A stretch of 64,000 nucleotides of DNA, from contig DASTBI010000252.1 in the NCBI GenBank assembly GCA_035712145.1, forward strand, positions 1-64,000, in the 5' to 3' direction. This DNA is from Candidatus Eisenbacteria bacterium (GTDB taxonomy: Bacteria > Eisenbacteria > RBG-16-71-46). The translations under genes were made by a program, and so were the position numbers. Of the stretch, positions 42,406 to 50,645 are shown in pieces; position 1 is the stretch's first letter, and each line of letters opens with the position of its first letter. The notes beneath the pieces were generated by a model. The model saw only the letters and a program-made list of their open reading frames with translations. It ran no database searches and was not told the DNA's origin.

Positions 42406-43211
42406 CCCTCGAGATGCCGCTTCAAGCCGTGGAACAACGCGAGCCCCGGACCTTCGGCATCCGCGTGTCCTTGGTTCATCGCTTGCTCGCGCCGCTCCGA
42501 CCACGGACCGCCGACGCTGCGCGCCAGCGCGCCCAGGTCCTGCGCGCGTTCGGGATGAGGCATCATCGCCAGCACGTTGCCCCGGTTGTTGCAGACCGCC
42601 GCGGCCGCCACCTCGGCGCCGTTCGGATTGGCGGGAAACCCGTCGGCCTCGGACCCGTCCGGATGCGCGTACCGCAGCGGGACCTGTCCCGCGCGCAGGA
42701 GCGACGGCATGCGCTCAGGATCATCGCTGGTGAAGCGGCCTTCCCCGTGGGCGATCGGGAGCGGCAGCACCGTGCCCGGCTCCAGGTGGCGGGTGAACAC
42801 GCACGGCGACTTCTCCACCCGCGCATAGATCCAGCGCGCGTAGTAGCCGCCGCGATCGGTCATGCGATTGCGCGCCAGCGCCAGCTCGACCTGACCGTGA
42901 TCGGGCACGAGCCCGGCCTCGACCAGCACCTGGGCGCCGTTGCAGATGCCGATCACCGGCTTGCCTCGATCGGCTTCCTCGGCGAGCACGTCGACCAGCG
43001 GATCCTTGGCGGCCAGAGCGCCCGCACGCACGCGGTCCTGGTACGACCAGCCACCGGGAAGCAGGAAGGCGTCGTATGCCCGCAGGTCGCTGGGGGCGCG
43101 CGTCCAGCGGAAGACTTCCGCATCGAGACCCACGCGCGCCAAGGCGCGCACGCTCTCCGACTCGCAGTTGACCCCCGGGAACTGCACCACCGCCACGCGC
43201 GGCGCGCTCAT
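42402..43211 (-). CDS. purQ: phosphoribosylformylglycinamidine synthase, glutaminase subunit
   Basis: 269 aa from the ATG at 43211, overlapping the purL stop by 4 nt. Class I glutamine amidotransferase: nucleophile Cys in GICNGAQVL, and MMPHPERAQ with the catalytic His and Glu at the C-terminal side. It feeds ammonia to PurL in FGAM synthesis. At ~270 residues it is longer than the ~225-aa PurQ of B. subtilis, with extra sequence around 115-160 and at the C-terminus. Confidence 0.93.
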   Translation of the reverse strand: MSAPRVAVVQFPGVNCESESVRALARVGLDAEVFRWTRAPSDLRAYDAFLLPGGWSYQDRVRAGALAAKDPLVDVLAEEADRGKPVIGICNGAQVLVEAGLVPDHGQVELALARNRMTDRGGYYARWIYARVEKSPCVFTRHLEPGTVLPLPIAHGEGRFTSDDPERMPSLLRAGQVPLRYAHPDGSEADGFPANPNGAEVAAAAVCNNRGNVLAMMPHPERAQDLGALARSVGGPWSERREQAMNQGHADAEGPGLALFHGLKRHLEG

Positions 43212-45565
43212 GACTCGACCGTCTCGTTCCACAACGCTTCGAGCGGGCGCGCGGCCGCCTCGCGAAGCTCGCCGGCCACGCACTCCCATCGTTCTCCCGA
43301 AGGCTCGAGAACGCGCAATCGCTGCGAAGCCGCCACCGTCCCGATCGGCCAGGCCAGGAGCCCGCGCTCGCGTGCCGCCTGGAAGAGCCGCGCGGCGCGC
43401 TCGGGACTCACTTCGAAGACGATGCCGGGGCGCTCGCTGAACAGCGCCACCGCGCTGTCGGCTTCGAGGACGCCGAGGTCGATGTCGACCCCGAGCCCGT
43501 GCTCGACCGGGCTCGCGAGCAGCATCTCGACCAGCGCCACCGCCAGCCCTCCATCGGAGACGTCGTGCGCCGCGCGTACCCAGCGGCCTTCGGCAGCGAG
43601 CACCGCCAGCGCCTCGAGACGGCCTTCGCGCTCGAGGTTGAGCTCGGGAGGCGCCGTGCCCTGCTCGCCGAGCAGCTCGCGCGCGTAGGCGGACCCGGTG
43701 AGCTGGTCGCGCGGCTCTCCCACCAGCACCACGAAGTTTCCGGAGCGCGAAAGCGCTTGCGACACCACCGTGGACACGTCGCGAACCATGCCGGCCGCCA
43801 TCACGATCGGCGAGGGCGGCACCGCGCGCTCGCCGGTCTGGTTGTAGAGGCTCACGTTGCCGCTGACGAACGGCAACGCCGCGCCGCGGCTCGCCAGCGA
43901 TCCCAGCGACTCCGCCGCCACCGCCAGACCTTCGAGCGTGGCCGCCAGATCCCCCATCACGGCGGGGTCTTCGGGATGACCGAAGTTGAGGCAGTCGGTG
44001 AGCGCCCATGGCCGTCCGCCGACGCACGCCACGTTGCGGCAGGCTTCGGCCACCGCGTGACGGGCCCCGAGCTCGGGATCGGCCGAGCACCAGTAAGGAT
44101 TGCCGCCAAGCGCCACCGCGATCCCGAGCTCGCGATCCGGGTGAGCGCGGAACACCGCGGCGTCGCCTTCACCCGGCCGGAGCCAGGTGCGGCCCTGCAC
44201 CTCGGGATCGTAGTGACGGAACAGGTACTCGCGGGAGCAGCCGTTGTAGCTCGAAAGCAGCGTCAGCAGCGCGTCGCGGCCCGGCCGATGCTTGCGCGGC
44301 ACCTTGAGCGGCGCCGCCGGCGGACGGCGTCGCGCGGGACGGTGCACCCGTCTTCCGGTGGTGATCGCCTCGACGGGACAGTCCACCAGCACTTCTTCCT
44401 TCCACGTCACGCGGTACTGCGCGTCGGTGGTGGCGTGTCCGATCACGCGCGCCGCGGCGCCGCCGTAGACACGGCCCAGCGCGAACTCCCGGTTATAGAG
44501 GTCGCACGCCTCCGCGGCGAACGATTCGGGCAGCACCCAGCAGTAACGCTCCTGCGTCTCGGCGCAGAGCAGCACCTCCGGCGGCACGCTCCTGGCCACC
44601 CGGTGGAGCGTCTCGAGCTGGATCTCGGCGCCTCGTCCGCCCGCCGCGGCCAGCTCGCTGGTCGCGCACGCCACGCCCCCCGCGCCGAGGTCCTTGAAGC
44701 CGGCGGGGATCCCGCGCTCGCGAATGCGGCGGAAGAGCTCCGCGTTGGCGACGTGGAGCACGCGCTTGAGGAACGGATCGGGAAGCTGCACCGCGCCGCG
44801 CTGGTCGCCATCGCCGAGCTCGCCCGATGCGAACGCCGCGCCGCCGAATCCGCTCTCGTCGGTGGGCTTGCCCACCAGCACGAACACCCATGGTCCTGGA
44901 CCTTCGGGCACGCGGCTCCGCAGCAGTCCGTCCTTGGGGGCGATCCCGAGCGCCATCACGTTGACCAGGCAGTTCTCGTTGAACGCCTCGTCGAAATAGA
45001 GGTCGCCGCCCAGGTTCGGAACCCCGAGCGCGTTGCCGTAACTCGCGATGCCGTGCACCACGCCGCGCGCGATGTCGCGCGCCGGCACGCCTCCTTGCAC
45101 CGGATGACCGAAGCGCAGCCCGTCCAGCACCGCCACCACTTCGGCGCCCATGCAGCCGACGTCGCGGACGATGCCGCCCACGCCGGTGGCCGCGCCTTCC
45201 ACCGGCAGGAGCTGGCTCGGGTGGTTGTGACTCTCGTGCGCCATCACCAGCGCGAGGTCCTGGCAGGGCGCCGGCAGCGCGACGGCGCCCGCGTCCTCGC
45301 CCGGCCCGATCAGCACCTGGGGGGCCTCGGTCGGCAGCCGCTTGAGAAGATGCCGCGTGGATTTGTAGGAGCAATGCTCGCTCCACAAGATCCCGAACAG
45401 CACGGCTTCGGCCCAGCGCGGCGGCCGGCCCAGCAGCTCGAGCAGGAGCGTCACCTCGTCGGGCTCGAGCGACACGCCGGCAGCGGCCAGGCGTCGCGAC
45501 ACCGCGGCCGGATCGCGCGCCTCTTCCTGGGTGTACGCGGGAACCATCGGAGTCGTCACCGTCAT
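43208..45565 (-). CDS. purL: phosphoribosylformylglycinamidine synthase, small-type large subunit
   Basis: 785 aa from the ATG at 45565, overlapping the purB stop by 4 nt. ATP-dependent FGAM synthetase with the family segments SEHCSYKSTRHLLK, ESHNHPSQLLPVEGAATGVGGI, SDGGLAVAL and the duplicated AIRS-like folds. It is the small PurL type (no fused PurQ), so it should work as a PurLQS complex. Two glutaminase/PurS partner genes follow directly: purQ and the uncharacterised gene at 41791-42405. Confidence 0.95.
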   Translation of the reverse strand: MTVTTPMVPAYTQEEARDPAAVSRRLAAAGVSLEPDEVTLLLELLGRPPRWAEAVLFGILWSEHCSYKSTRHLLKRLPTEAPQVLIGPGEDAGAVALPAPCQDLALVMAHESHNHPSQLLPVEGAATGVGGIVRDVGCMGAEVVAVLDGLRFGHPVQGGVPARDIARGVVHGIASYGNALGVPNLGGDLYFDEAFNENCLVNVMALGIAPKDGLLRSRVPEGPGPWVFVLVGKPTDESGFGGAAFASGELGDGDQRGAVQLPDPFLKRVLHVANAELFRRIRERGIPAGFKDLGAGGVACATSELAAAGGRGAEIQLETLHRVARSVPPEVLLCAETQERYCWVLPESFAAEACDLYNREFALGRVYGGAAARVIGHATTDAQYRVTWKEEVLVDCPVEAITTGRRVHRPARRRPPAAPLKVPRKHRPGRDALLTLLSSYNGCSREYLFRHYDPEVQGRTWLRPGEGDAAVFRAHPDRELGIAVALGGNPYWCSADPELGARHAVAEACRNVACVGGRPWALTDCLNFGHPEDPAVMGDLAATLEGLAVAAESLGSLASRGAALPFVSGNVSLYNQTGERAVPPSPIVMAAGMVRDVSTVVSQALSRSGNFVVLVGEPRDQLTGSAYARELLGEQGTAPPELNLEREGRLEALAVLAAEGRWVRAAHDVSDGGLAVALVEMLLASPVEHGLGVDIDLGVLEADSAVALFSERPGIVFEVSPERAARLFQAARERGLLAWPIGTVAASQRLRVLEPSGERWECVAGELREAAARPLEALWNETVES

Positions 45566-46863
45566 CGCACGGGCTCCTCGGCTCGGTCGAACAGGTCGTT
45601 GACGTGGCGGAACGCGGGATCGAGCTCGAAGCAGGCCGCCAGCCGCTCCTGGCCGAGCACCTCGCGCACGCGCGGATCGGCTTCGAGCAGCGCGCGGAAC
45701 GAGCCCCCGGAATCGAGTGCTTCGAGCGCGCTCTTCTGCACCACCCGGTAGGCTTCGTCGCGCGCCATGCCGGCGGAGGTGAGCGCGAGCAGCACGCGCT
45801 GAGAGTGAATCAGGCCCCCTCCCGCGTCCAGGTTGCGTCGCATGTTCTCCGGATAGACGCGCAGGTCCGCGAGCACCGCGGACAGCTCGTGGGTCATGAA
45901 ATCGGCGACCAGAAAAGCGTCCGGCAGGATCACGCGCTCGACCGAAGAATGGCTGATGTCGCGCTCGTGCCACAGCGCCTGGTTCTCGAGCGCCGCCTGC
46001 GCATAGCCTCGCAGCAGACGCGCCAGCCCGCAGATGCGCTCGCATTGGACGGGGTTTCTCTTGTGCGGCATGGCCGACGAGCCCTTCTGCCCCTCGCGGA
46101 AGGGCTCCTCGGCTTCACGCACCTCCGTGCGCTGCAAGTGCCGCACCTCGAGCGCGATCTTGTCCAGGGTTCCGCCCAGCACCGCGAGCGCGCAGACGAG
46201 ATGCGCATGGCGGTCGCGCTGCACCACCTGATTGGCGACCGGCTCGGCGCGCAAGCCGAGCTTCTCGAGCGCCAGGCGCTCGACGTCGGGCCCGAGATGC
46301 GCGAGCGTCCCCACCGCCCCCGAGATCTTCCCGACCGCCACGTCCTCGAGCGCATTCTCGAGACGATCCAGCTGGCGCCCGAGCTCCTCGCTCCACAGCA
46401 GCAGCTTGAGTCCGAAGGTGATGGGCTCGGCGTGGACACCGTGGGTGCGGCCCACCATCGGAGTGAGTCGGTGCTTCTGCGCCAGATCCCACGTGACGCG
46501 CCGAAGCGACCTCACGCCGCTCAGGAGATGCCGGCCGGCCTCGACCATCTGACAGGCGAGTGCGGTGTCCACCAGGTCGGAGGAGGTCATCCCCACGTGG
46601 AGCTCGCGCGCGCCCTCGTGGGCACTCTCGGCCACCATGCTGAGGAACGCGATGACGTCGTGCCGCACCTCGGCCTCGATCTCCGCCATGCGGGCGGCGT
46701 CGACTCGCGCCGTGCGGCGCACGCCTTCGGCCGTCCCCGGCGCCGCCCGCCCCAGCGATTCGCGGGCCGAGGTCACCGCCAGCTCGACGTCGAGCCAGAG
46801 TGCTAAGCGGTGCTCGTCACTCCAGATCCTCGCCATCTCCGGCCGGGAGTAGCGATCGATCAT
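45562..46863 (-). CDS. purB: adenylosuccinate lyase
   Basis: 433 aa. It cleaves SAICAR and adenylosuccinate, acting twice in purine synthesis. The fumarase/aspartase-superfamily signature GSSAMPHKRNPVQCERI carries the flexible catalytic loop; TSSDLVDTAL and GRTHGVHAEPITFG are further superfamily blocks with the catalytic His. It opens the purB-purL-purQ-X-purF series and overlaps htrA upstream. Confidence 0.95.
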   Translation of the reverse strand: MIDRYSRPEMARIWSDEHRLALWLDVELAVTSARESLGRAAPGTAEGVRRTARVDAARMAEIEAEVRHDVIAFLSMVAESAHEGARELHVGMTSSDLVDTALACQMVEAGRHLLSGVRSLRRVTWDLAQKHRLTPMVGRTHGVHAEPITFGLKLLLWSEELGRQLDRLENALEDVAVGKISGAVGTLAHLGPDVERLALEKLGLRAEPVANQVVQRDRHAHLVCALAVLGGTLDKIALEVRHLQRTEVREAEEPFREGQKGSSAMPHKRNPVQCERICGLARLLRGYAQAALENQALWHERDISHSSVERVILPDAFLVADFMTHELSAVLADLRVYPENMRRNLDAGGGLIHSQRVLLALTSAGMARDEAYRVVQKSALEALDSGGSFRALLEADPRVREVLGQERLAACFELDPAFRHVNDLFDRAEEPVR

Positions 46864-48014
46864 GGCTCGCGTCCTCCACGCGGAGCTTCGGCCAGCGTGA
46901 GACTCACGTTCTGCGTCCTCCCCTCGCGCTCCACGACCAGCTTGAGCTGGTCGCCGACCGCCGCGCCATAGATGCTTCGCTGCGCATCGTCCACCGAGTC
47001 CACGTCACGGCCGTTGACCTTGCGGATGCGGTCTCCGACCTGCACGCCCGCGCGCGCAGCCGGGCCGCCGGGCTCCACGCGCGAGACCACCATGCCGCCG
47101 AGATCCTTGAAGCCGAGCCGTTGCGCGATGTAGGGGGTGACCTGCTGGAGCGTCATGCCCGGCCAGGCCGTGCGGACCCGTCCGTAGGTCTTGATCTCCT
47201 GCAGGATGCGGCGGGCGAGATTGATCGGGATCGCGAACCCGAGCCCGATGGAGCCGCCGCCCTGAGTGAAGATGAAGGTGTTGATCCCGATCACCTCGCC
47301 CTCGGCGTTCACCAGAGGGCCTCCGCTGTTGCCGGGATTGATGGCGGCGTCGGTCTGGATCATGTTCTTGTACATCCCCGACTCGGTGACCTCCGACTTG
47401 ATGTCTCTGCGCGTCGCGCTCACTACCCCCGCGGTCACCGTCGGCTGCGTGTCGTTGAGCAGGTAGCCGAAGGGACTGCCGATGGCGATCGCCCATTCGC
47501 CCACCACGAGCTCGTCGCTGTTCCCCATCGGTGCGGCCGGCAGATTCCGGCCTTCGACCTTCAGCACCGCGAGATCGTAGAGGTCGGTGGTGCCGAGGAT
47601 CTTCGCCGGCAGCTGGCGCCCGTCAGCCAAAGTCACCTTCACTTCCTGCGCGTTCCTCACCACGTGACCGTTGGTGAGCACGATGCCCGAAGGATCGATG
47701 ATCACGCCCGATCCGAGGCCCGGAATCTTCTGCTCGTACTCCATGGGCGGGAAGAACCGGTCGAAGAAATCGTCCCGCAGCATGCCGGCGAAGGGGTCCG
47801 CGCGCACGGTGCGGGTGGCCACCACGCTGACCGAGACCACCGCGGGACTGACTTTCTGCGAGGCGGTGACGATGGCGTTGCGCCGCGAGGTCGGCAGGTC
47901 GGCGGCCTGCGCCGCCGGCGGCCGCGTCGTCAGCTCGGGACGCAGAGCCAGCCACACCCCCAGCGCGCCCGCCAGGACGCCGAGTGCGAAGCCCGGCCAG
48001 CGCGGGCGGCTCAT
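46860..48014 (-). CDS. HtrA/DegP-type serine protease with one PDZ domain
   Basis: 384 aa from the ATG at 48014 (ATGA overlap with truA). An N-terminal hydrophobic helix (~9-25) serves as membrane anchor or signal. The trypsin-like domain has the triad His117 (NGHVV), Asp147 (TDLYDLAVL) and Ser230 (NPGNSGGPL); a single PDZ domain follows (~280-370, GMVVSRVEPGGPAARAGVQVGDRI). With one PDZ and an anchor it resembles DegS or Firmicute HtrA more than two-PDZ DegP. It likely degrades or senses misfolded envelope proteins, fitting its place ahead of the envelope genes. Confidence 0.88.
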   Translation of the reverse strand: MSRPRWPGFALGVLAGALGVWLALRPELTTRPPAAQAADLPTSRRNAIVTASQKVSPAVVSVSVVATRTVRADPFAGMLRDDFFDRFFPPMEYEQKIPGLGSGVIIDPSGIVLTNGHVVRNAQEVKVTLADGRQLPAKILGTTDLYDLAVLKVEGRNLPAAPMGNSDELVVGEWAIAIGSPFGYLLNDTQPTVTAGVVSATRRDIKSEVTESGMYKNMIQTDAAINPGNSGGPLVNAEGEVIGINTFIFTQGGGSIGLGFAIPINLARRILQEIKTYGRVRTAWPGMTLQQVTPYIAQRLGFKDLGGMVVSRVEPGGPAARAGVQVGDRIRKVNGRDVDSVDDAQRSIYGAAVGDQLKLVVEREGRTQNVSLTLAEAPRGGREP

Positions 48015-48754
48015 GCGACCTCCGCGGGGTAGAACACCTGCTCCAGGCAGAGCCCCTCGGGCGGAGCCGTAGGCCCCGCCTGGGCGCGCGAGCGCGACTC
48101 GAGGATCGCGCGCATCGCCGCGGCGGAGTCCTTGCGATTCATGAGCGCCAGCGCGGTGCCGACCACGTTGCGCACCATGTGATAGAGGAAGTGGTCGGCC
48201 ACCAGATCGAGCTGGAGTCCTCCCTCCCAGCGCCGCCACGAGGCGTGGTGCACGTGGCAGAGAGTGGTCGTCGTCGAGCCGCCGCTCGCGGCGAACGCCG
48301 CGCAATCGTGCTCGCCTTCCAACGGCCGAACCGCGGTTTCCAGCGACACCGGGTTCAACGCGCGCCCGGGGTGCCAGGCGATTCTCTGCAGCAGGACGTC
48401 GCGCCGCTCGAGCAGGCGGTAGGCATAGCGCCGGGCGCCGGCCGAGCGCCGCGCGTCGAAAGCCGGGCCGACGTCGCGAGCGGCGAGCACGTGCAGGTCG
48501 ACGGGAAGGTGGCGGCGCAGCAGCGGCGCCAGCGCGCGCGCCGGAAGACGGGTCGACGAGGAGAAGCTGGCCACCTGGCCGCGCGCGTGACAGCCGGCGT
48601 CGGTTCGACCGGCGCCGGTCAGCCGCACTCGCTCTTTCAGCACCTCGCTCAACGCATCCTCCAGAACGCCCTGCACCGTCCGCAGCTTCGGCTGGAGCTG
48701 CCAGCCGTGGAACTCCGTGCCGTCGTAGGCCACGTCCAGGCGCAGCGTTCGCAT
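48011..48754 (-). CDS. truA: tRNA pseudouridine(38-40) synthase
   Basis: 247 aa. It isomerises uridines 38-40 in the tRNA anticodon arm. Catalytic Asp52 sits in GRTDAGCHARGQVASF; the second core block FLYHMVRNVVGTAL is present near residue 190. Of typical length and complete. It lies 4 bp after ecfT and overlaps the protease gene by 4 nt. Confidence 0.95.
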   Translation of the reverse strand: MRTLRLDVAYDGTEFHGWQLQPKLRTVQGVLEDALSEVLKERVRLTGAGRTDAGCHARGQVASFSSSTRLPARALAPLLRRHLPVDLHVLAARDVGPAFDARRSAGARRYAYRLLERRDVLLQRIAWHPGRALNPVSLETAVRPLEGEHDCAAFAASGGSTTTTLCHVHHASWRRWEGGLQLDLVADHFLYHMVRNVVGTALALMNRKDSAAAMRAILESRSRAQAGPTAPPEGLCLEQVFYPAEVA

Positions 48755-48758
48755 CGGC

Positions 48759-49502
48759 TCAACCTCGCCATAACAACGCCGCCCCCGCCACGGCGATGCC
48801 GGCCACGCCCCAGGCAGTGGGATGCCCGAGGCCCGGGGTCAGGTCCAACGGCCGCGTCCGGTACCCCCGGGCCTCGAGCGCGAGCGCCACGCGCTCGGCC
48901 CGTTCCAGCGAGCTCACCAGGATCGGAACCGCGGCCGCCCGCCGGCGCTGCCACCACTCGCCCGCCCCGCGCGGCGCACGTCCCGCGCGCAGATCCTGGA
49001 CGCGCGCGATGCGCCGCGCCTCGCCGCCCATCAGCGGCGCGAAGCGGAGCGCCAAGCCGACCACGGTCCTGAGCTCGCGCACCGGGACTCGGAGTCGCTC
49101 GAGCGGAACCAGCCAGCTCGCCAGCTGATCCGCGGAGCGCTCCCCCGGCCATGCCGCACGCAGTCCCTGGAGTGAAGCCATGGCGCCCAGGAGCCGCATC
49201 ATCAGCAGCGCGCCGAGCTCGAGGCCTTCGCGGGTGGGTGCGTGTCCCGCGATCGACGGCCCGGCGGCCAGTGGCCGGCCAGGAATGAGGTAGAGGTTGA
49301 CCACGATGCCGAGCACCACGCTGATCAGCAGCGTCACGCGCCACCGCCGGTTCGGCCACGGCGCGCGCATCGCGATCGCGGCGCCCGCGGCGAGCGCCAG
49401 GCAGAGCGCGCCGGTCTCGAGCCGTCCCGCCACCAGCGAGCCGATCAGGGTCCCGATCAGGAGCGGCGCCACGGCGGCCCGCGAGGCGCGCGCGTCGCTC
49501 AT
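48759..49502 (-). CDS. ecfT: EcfT/CbiQ-type ECF transporter membrane component
   Basis: 247 aa from the ATG at 49502, overlapping the asd stop by 4 nt. Five or six hydrophobic helices with a long cytoplasmic stretch that holds LRFAPLMGGEARRIARVQDLRAG and, later, ALEARGYRTR, corresponding to the paired ARG-type coupling motifs that contact the two EcfA ATPases. EcfT couples ATP hydrolysis to vitamin or metal uptake by S-components. No EcfA and no S-component gene is adjacent, so partners must lie elsewhere in the genome. Confidence 0.8.
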   Translation of the reverse strand: MSDARASRAAVAPLLIGTLIGSLVAGRLETGALCLALAAGAAIAMRAPWPNRRWRVTLLISVVLGIVVNLYLIPGRPLAAGPSIAGHAPTREGLELGALLMMRLLGAMASLQGLRAAWPGERSADQLASWLVPLERLRVPVRELRTVVGLALRFAPLMGGEARRIARVQDLRAGRAPRGAGEWWQRRRAAAVPILVSSLERAERVALALEARGYRTRPLDLTPGLGHPTAWGVAGIAVAGAALLWRG

Positions 49503-50533
49503 CGCCGCCCCGCCGTCGACGCTTCCAAAAGCTCGGCCAGACGCTCCGCGATCTGCACGGCATTGGTGGCGGCGCCCTTGCGCAGGTTGTCCGAGACCAC
49601 GAAGAAGAGCAGACCGCGGGCATTCGTGAGGTCGCGCCGCACCCGGCCGATCAGCACGGTATCGCGGCCGGCCACGTCGAGCGGAGTGGGATAGCGGTCC
49701 GCGCCGGGATCGTCCATCAGCTCGATGCCGGGGCACGCCTTCCACAGCGCGCGGGCGGCGTCGGGTGTGATCGCGCTGTGCAGCAGCACCGACACCGCGG
49801 CGCCGTGACCCACCCGTACCGGCACCCGCACCGCCGTGGCGGAAATCGCGAGATCCGGAATGCCGAGGATCTTGCGGCTCTCCCACACCACCTTCATCTC
49901 TTCGCGGGTGTAGCCGTTGTCCTCGAACCGATCGATGCGCGGGACCACGTTGAACGCGAGCGCCGGCGTCCCGTCGGCGCGGCGCGGCGGATCGCCGTCC
50001 AGTCCCGCGCGGATGCCCTGCTCCATCGCCTCCAGCGTATCGCTGCCTCCGCCCGACGCCGACTGGTACGTGGCGACATGCACACGCTCGATCCCGACGT
50101 CACGGGCCAGCGGCGCGAGCGCCATGACGATGGCGATCGTCGAGCAGTTGGGATTGGCCACCAGAGTCGAGCTCGCGCTCAGACGATCGGCGTTCACCTC
50201 GGGCACGATCAGCGGCACGTCCTCGAAGTAGCGAAAGGCGCTGCTGTTGTCGACCACGCGCGCGCCCGCGGAGCGGGCGACCTCGGCCCATGCCTGGCTG
50301 ATCTCGTTGGCGCAGGTGAAAAGTGCCAGGTCCACCTGCGCGAAGGCTTCGGGACTCACCGGCTCGACGCGCACGGCTTCACCACGGAAGGGCAGCGATC
50401 GCTCGCCGCGATCCTCCCGATCGCTGGCCAGGAGCTTGAGCGTGCGCACCGGGAAGCGGCGCTCTTCCAGGACGGTGAGCGCGGTCCTCCCGACCAGGCC
50501 CGTGGCCCCCAGAATGGCCACCGAATGGCTCAC
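49499..50533 (-). CDS. asd: aspartate-semialdehyde dehydrogenase
   Basis: 344 aa from the GTG at 50533 (GTGAGG 8 nt upstream). An in-frame ATG at 50605 coincides with the -10 element of the promoter and would lie upstream of the transcript start, so it is rejected. NADP fold VAILGATGLVGRTAL (5-19), nucleophile Cys130 in ANPNCSTIA, and RVPVRVGHGAAVSVLLH later. It reduces aspartyl phosphate for lysine, diaminopimelate, methionine and threonine. It leads the 26-gene run. Confidence 0.93.
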   Translation of the reverse strand: MSHSVAILGATGLVGRTALTVLEERRFPVRTLKLLASDREDRGERSLPFRGEAVRVEPVSPEAFAQVDLALFTCANEISQAWAEVARSAGARVVDNSSAFRYFEDVPLIVPEVNADRLSASSTLVANPNCSTIAIVMALAPLARDVGIERVHVATYQSASGGGSDTLEAMEQGIRAGLDGDPPRRADGTPALAFNVVPRIDRFEDNGYTREEMKVVWESRKILGIPDLAISATAVRVPVRVGHGAAVSVLLHSAITPDAARALWKACPGIELMDDPGADRYPTPLDVAGRDTVLIGRVRRDLTNARGLLFFVVSDNLRKGAATNAVQIAERLAELLEASTAGRR

Positions 50534-50603
50534 GGCAGGCGCCTCACGCGGGACAACGTTGGCGTCGCTCCTCGAAGGGATGTGGAGGTTTTTGTGAAGG
50601 CGC

Positions 50604-50633
50604 ATCGTAGGCGGGCGCGCGCCGGCCTGTCAA
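50604..50633 (-). promoter_or_regulatory. promoter at the head of the asd-to-nadB run
   Basis: A perfect -35 TTGACA (50633-50628) and -10 TACGAT (50609-50604), 18-bp spacing, in the 112-bp gap between lnt and asd. The start near 50597 leaves a leader of about 64 nt. It is the only clear promoter I see before the 30-kb run; internal promoters inside coding sequence cannot be excluded. Confidence 0.6.
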
Positions 50634-50645
50634 CGCGCCCGGCGC

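Noticed and set aside
50533-50605. asd starting at the ATG at 50605
   Set aside because: That ATG is part of the -10 element TACGAT(G) and precedes the transcription start; the GTG at 50533 has a ribosome site and gives the usual length.
50534-50645. Lysine riboswitch ahead of asd
   Set aside because: The leader after the promoter is only about 64 nt, far too short for that fold.
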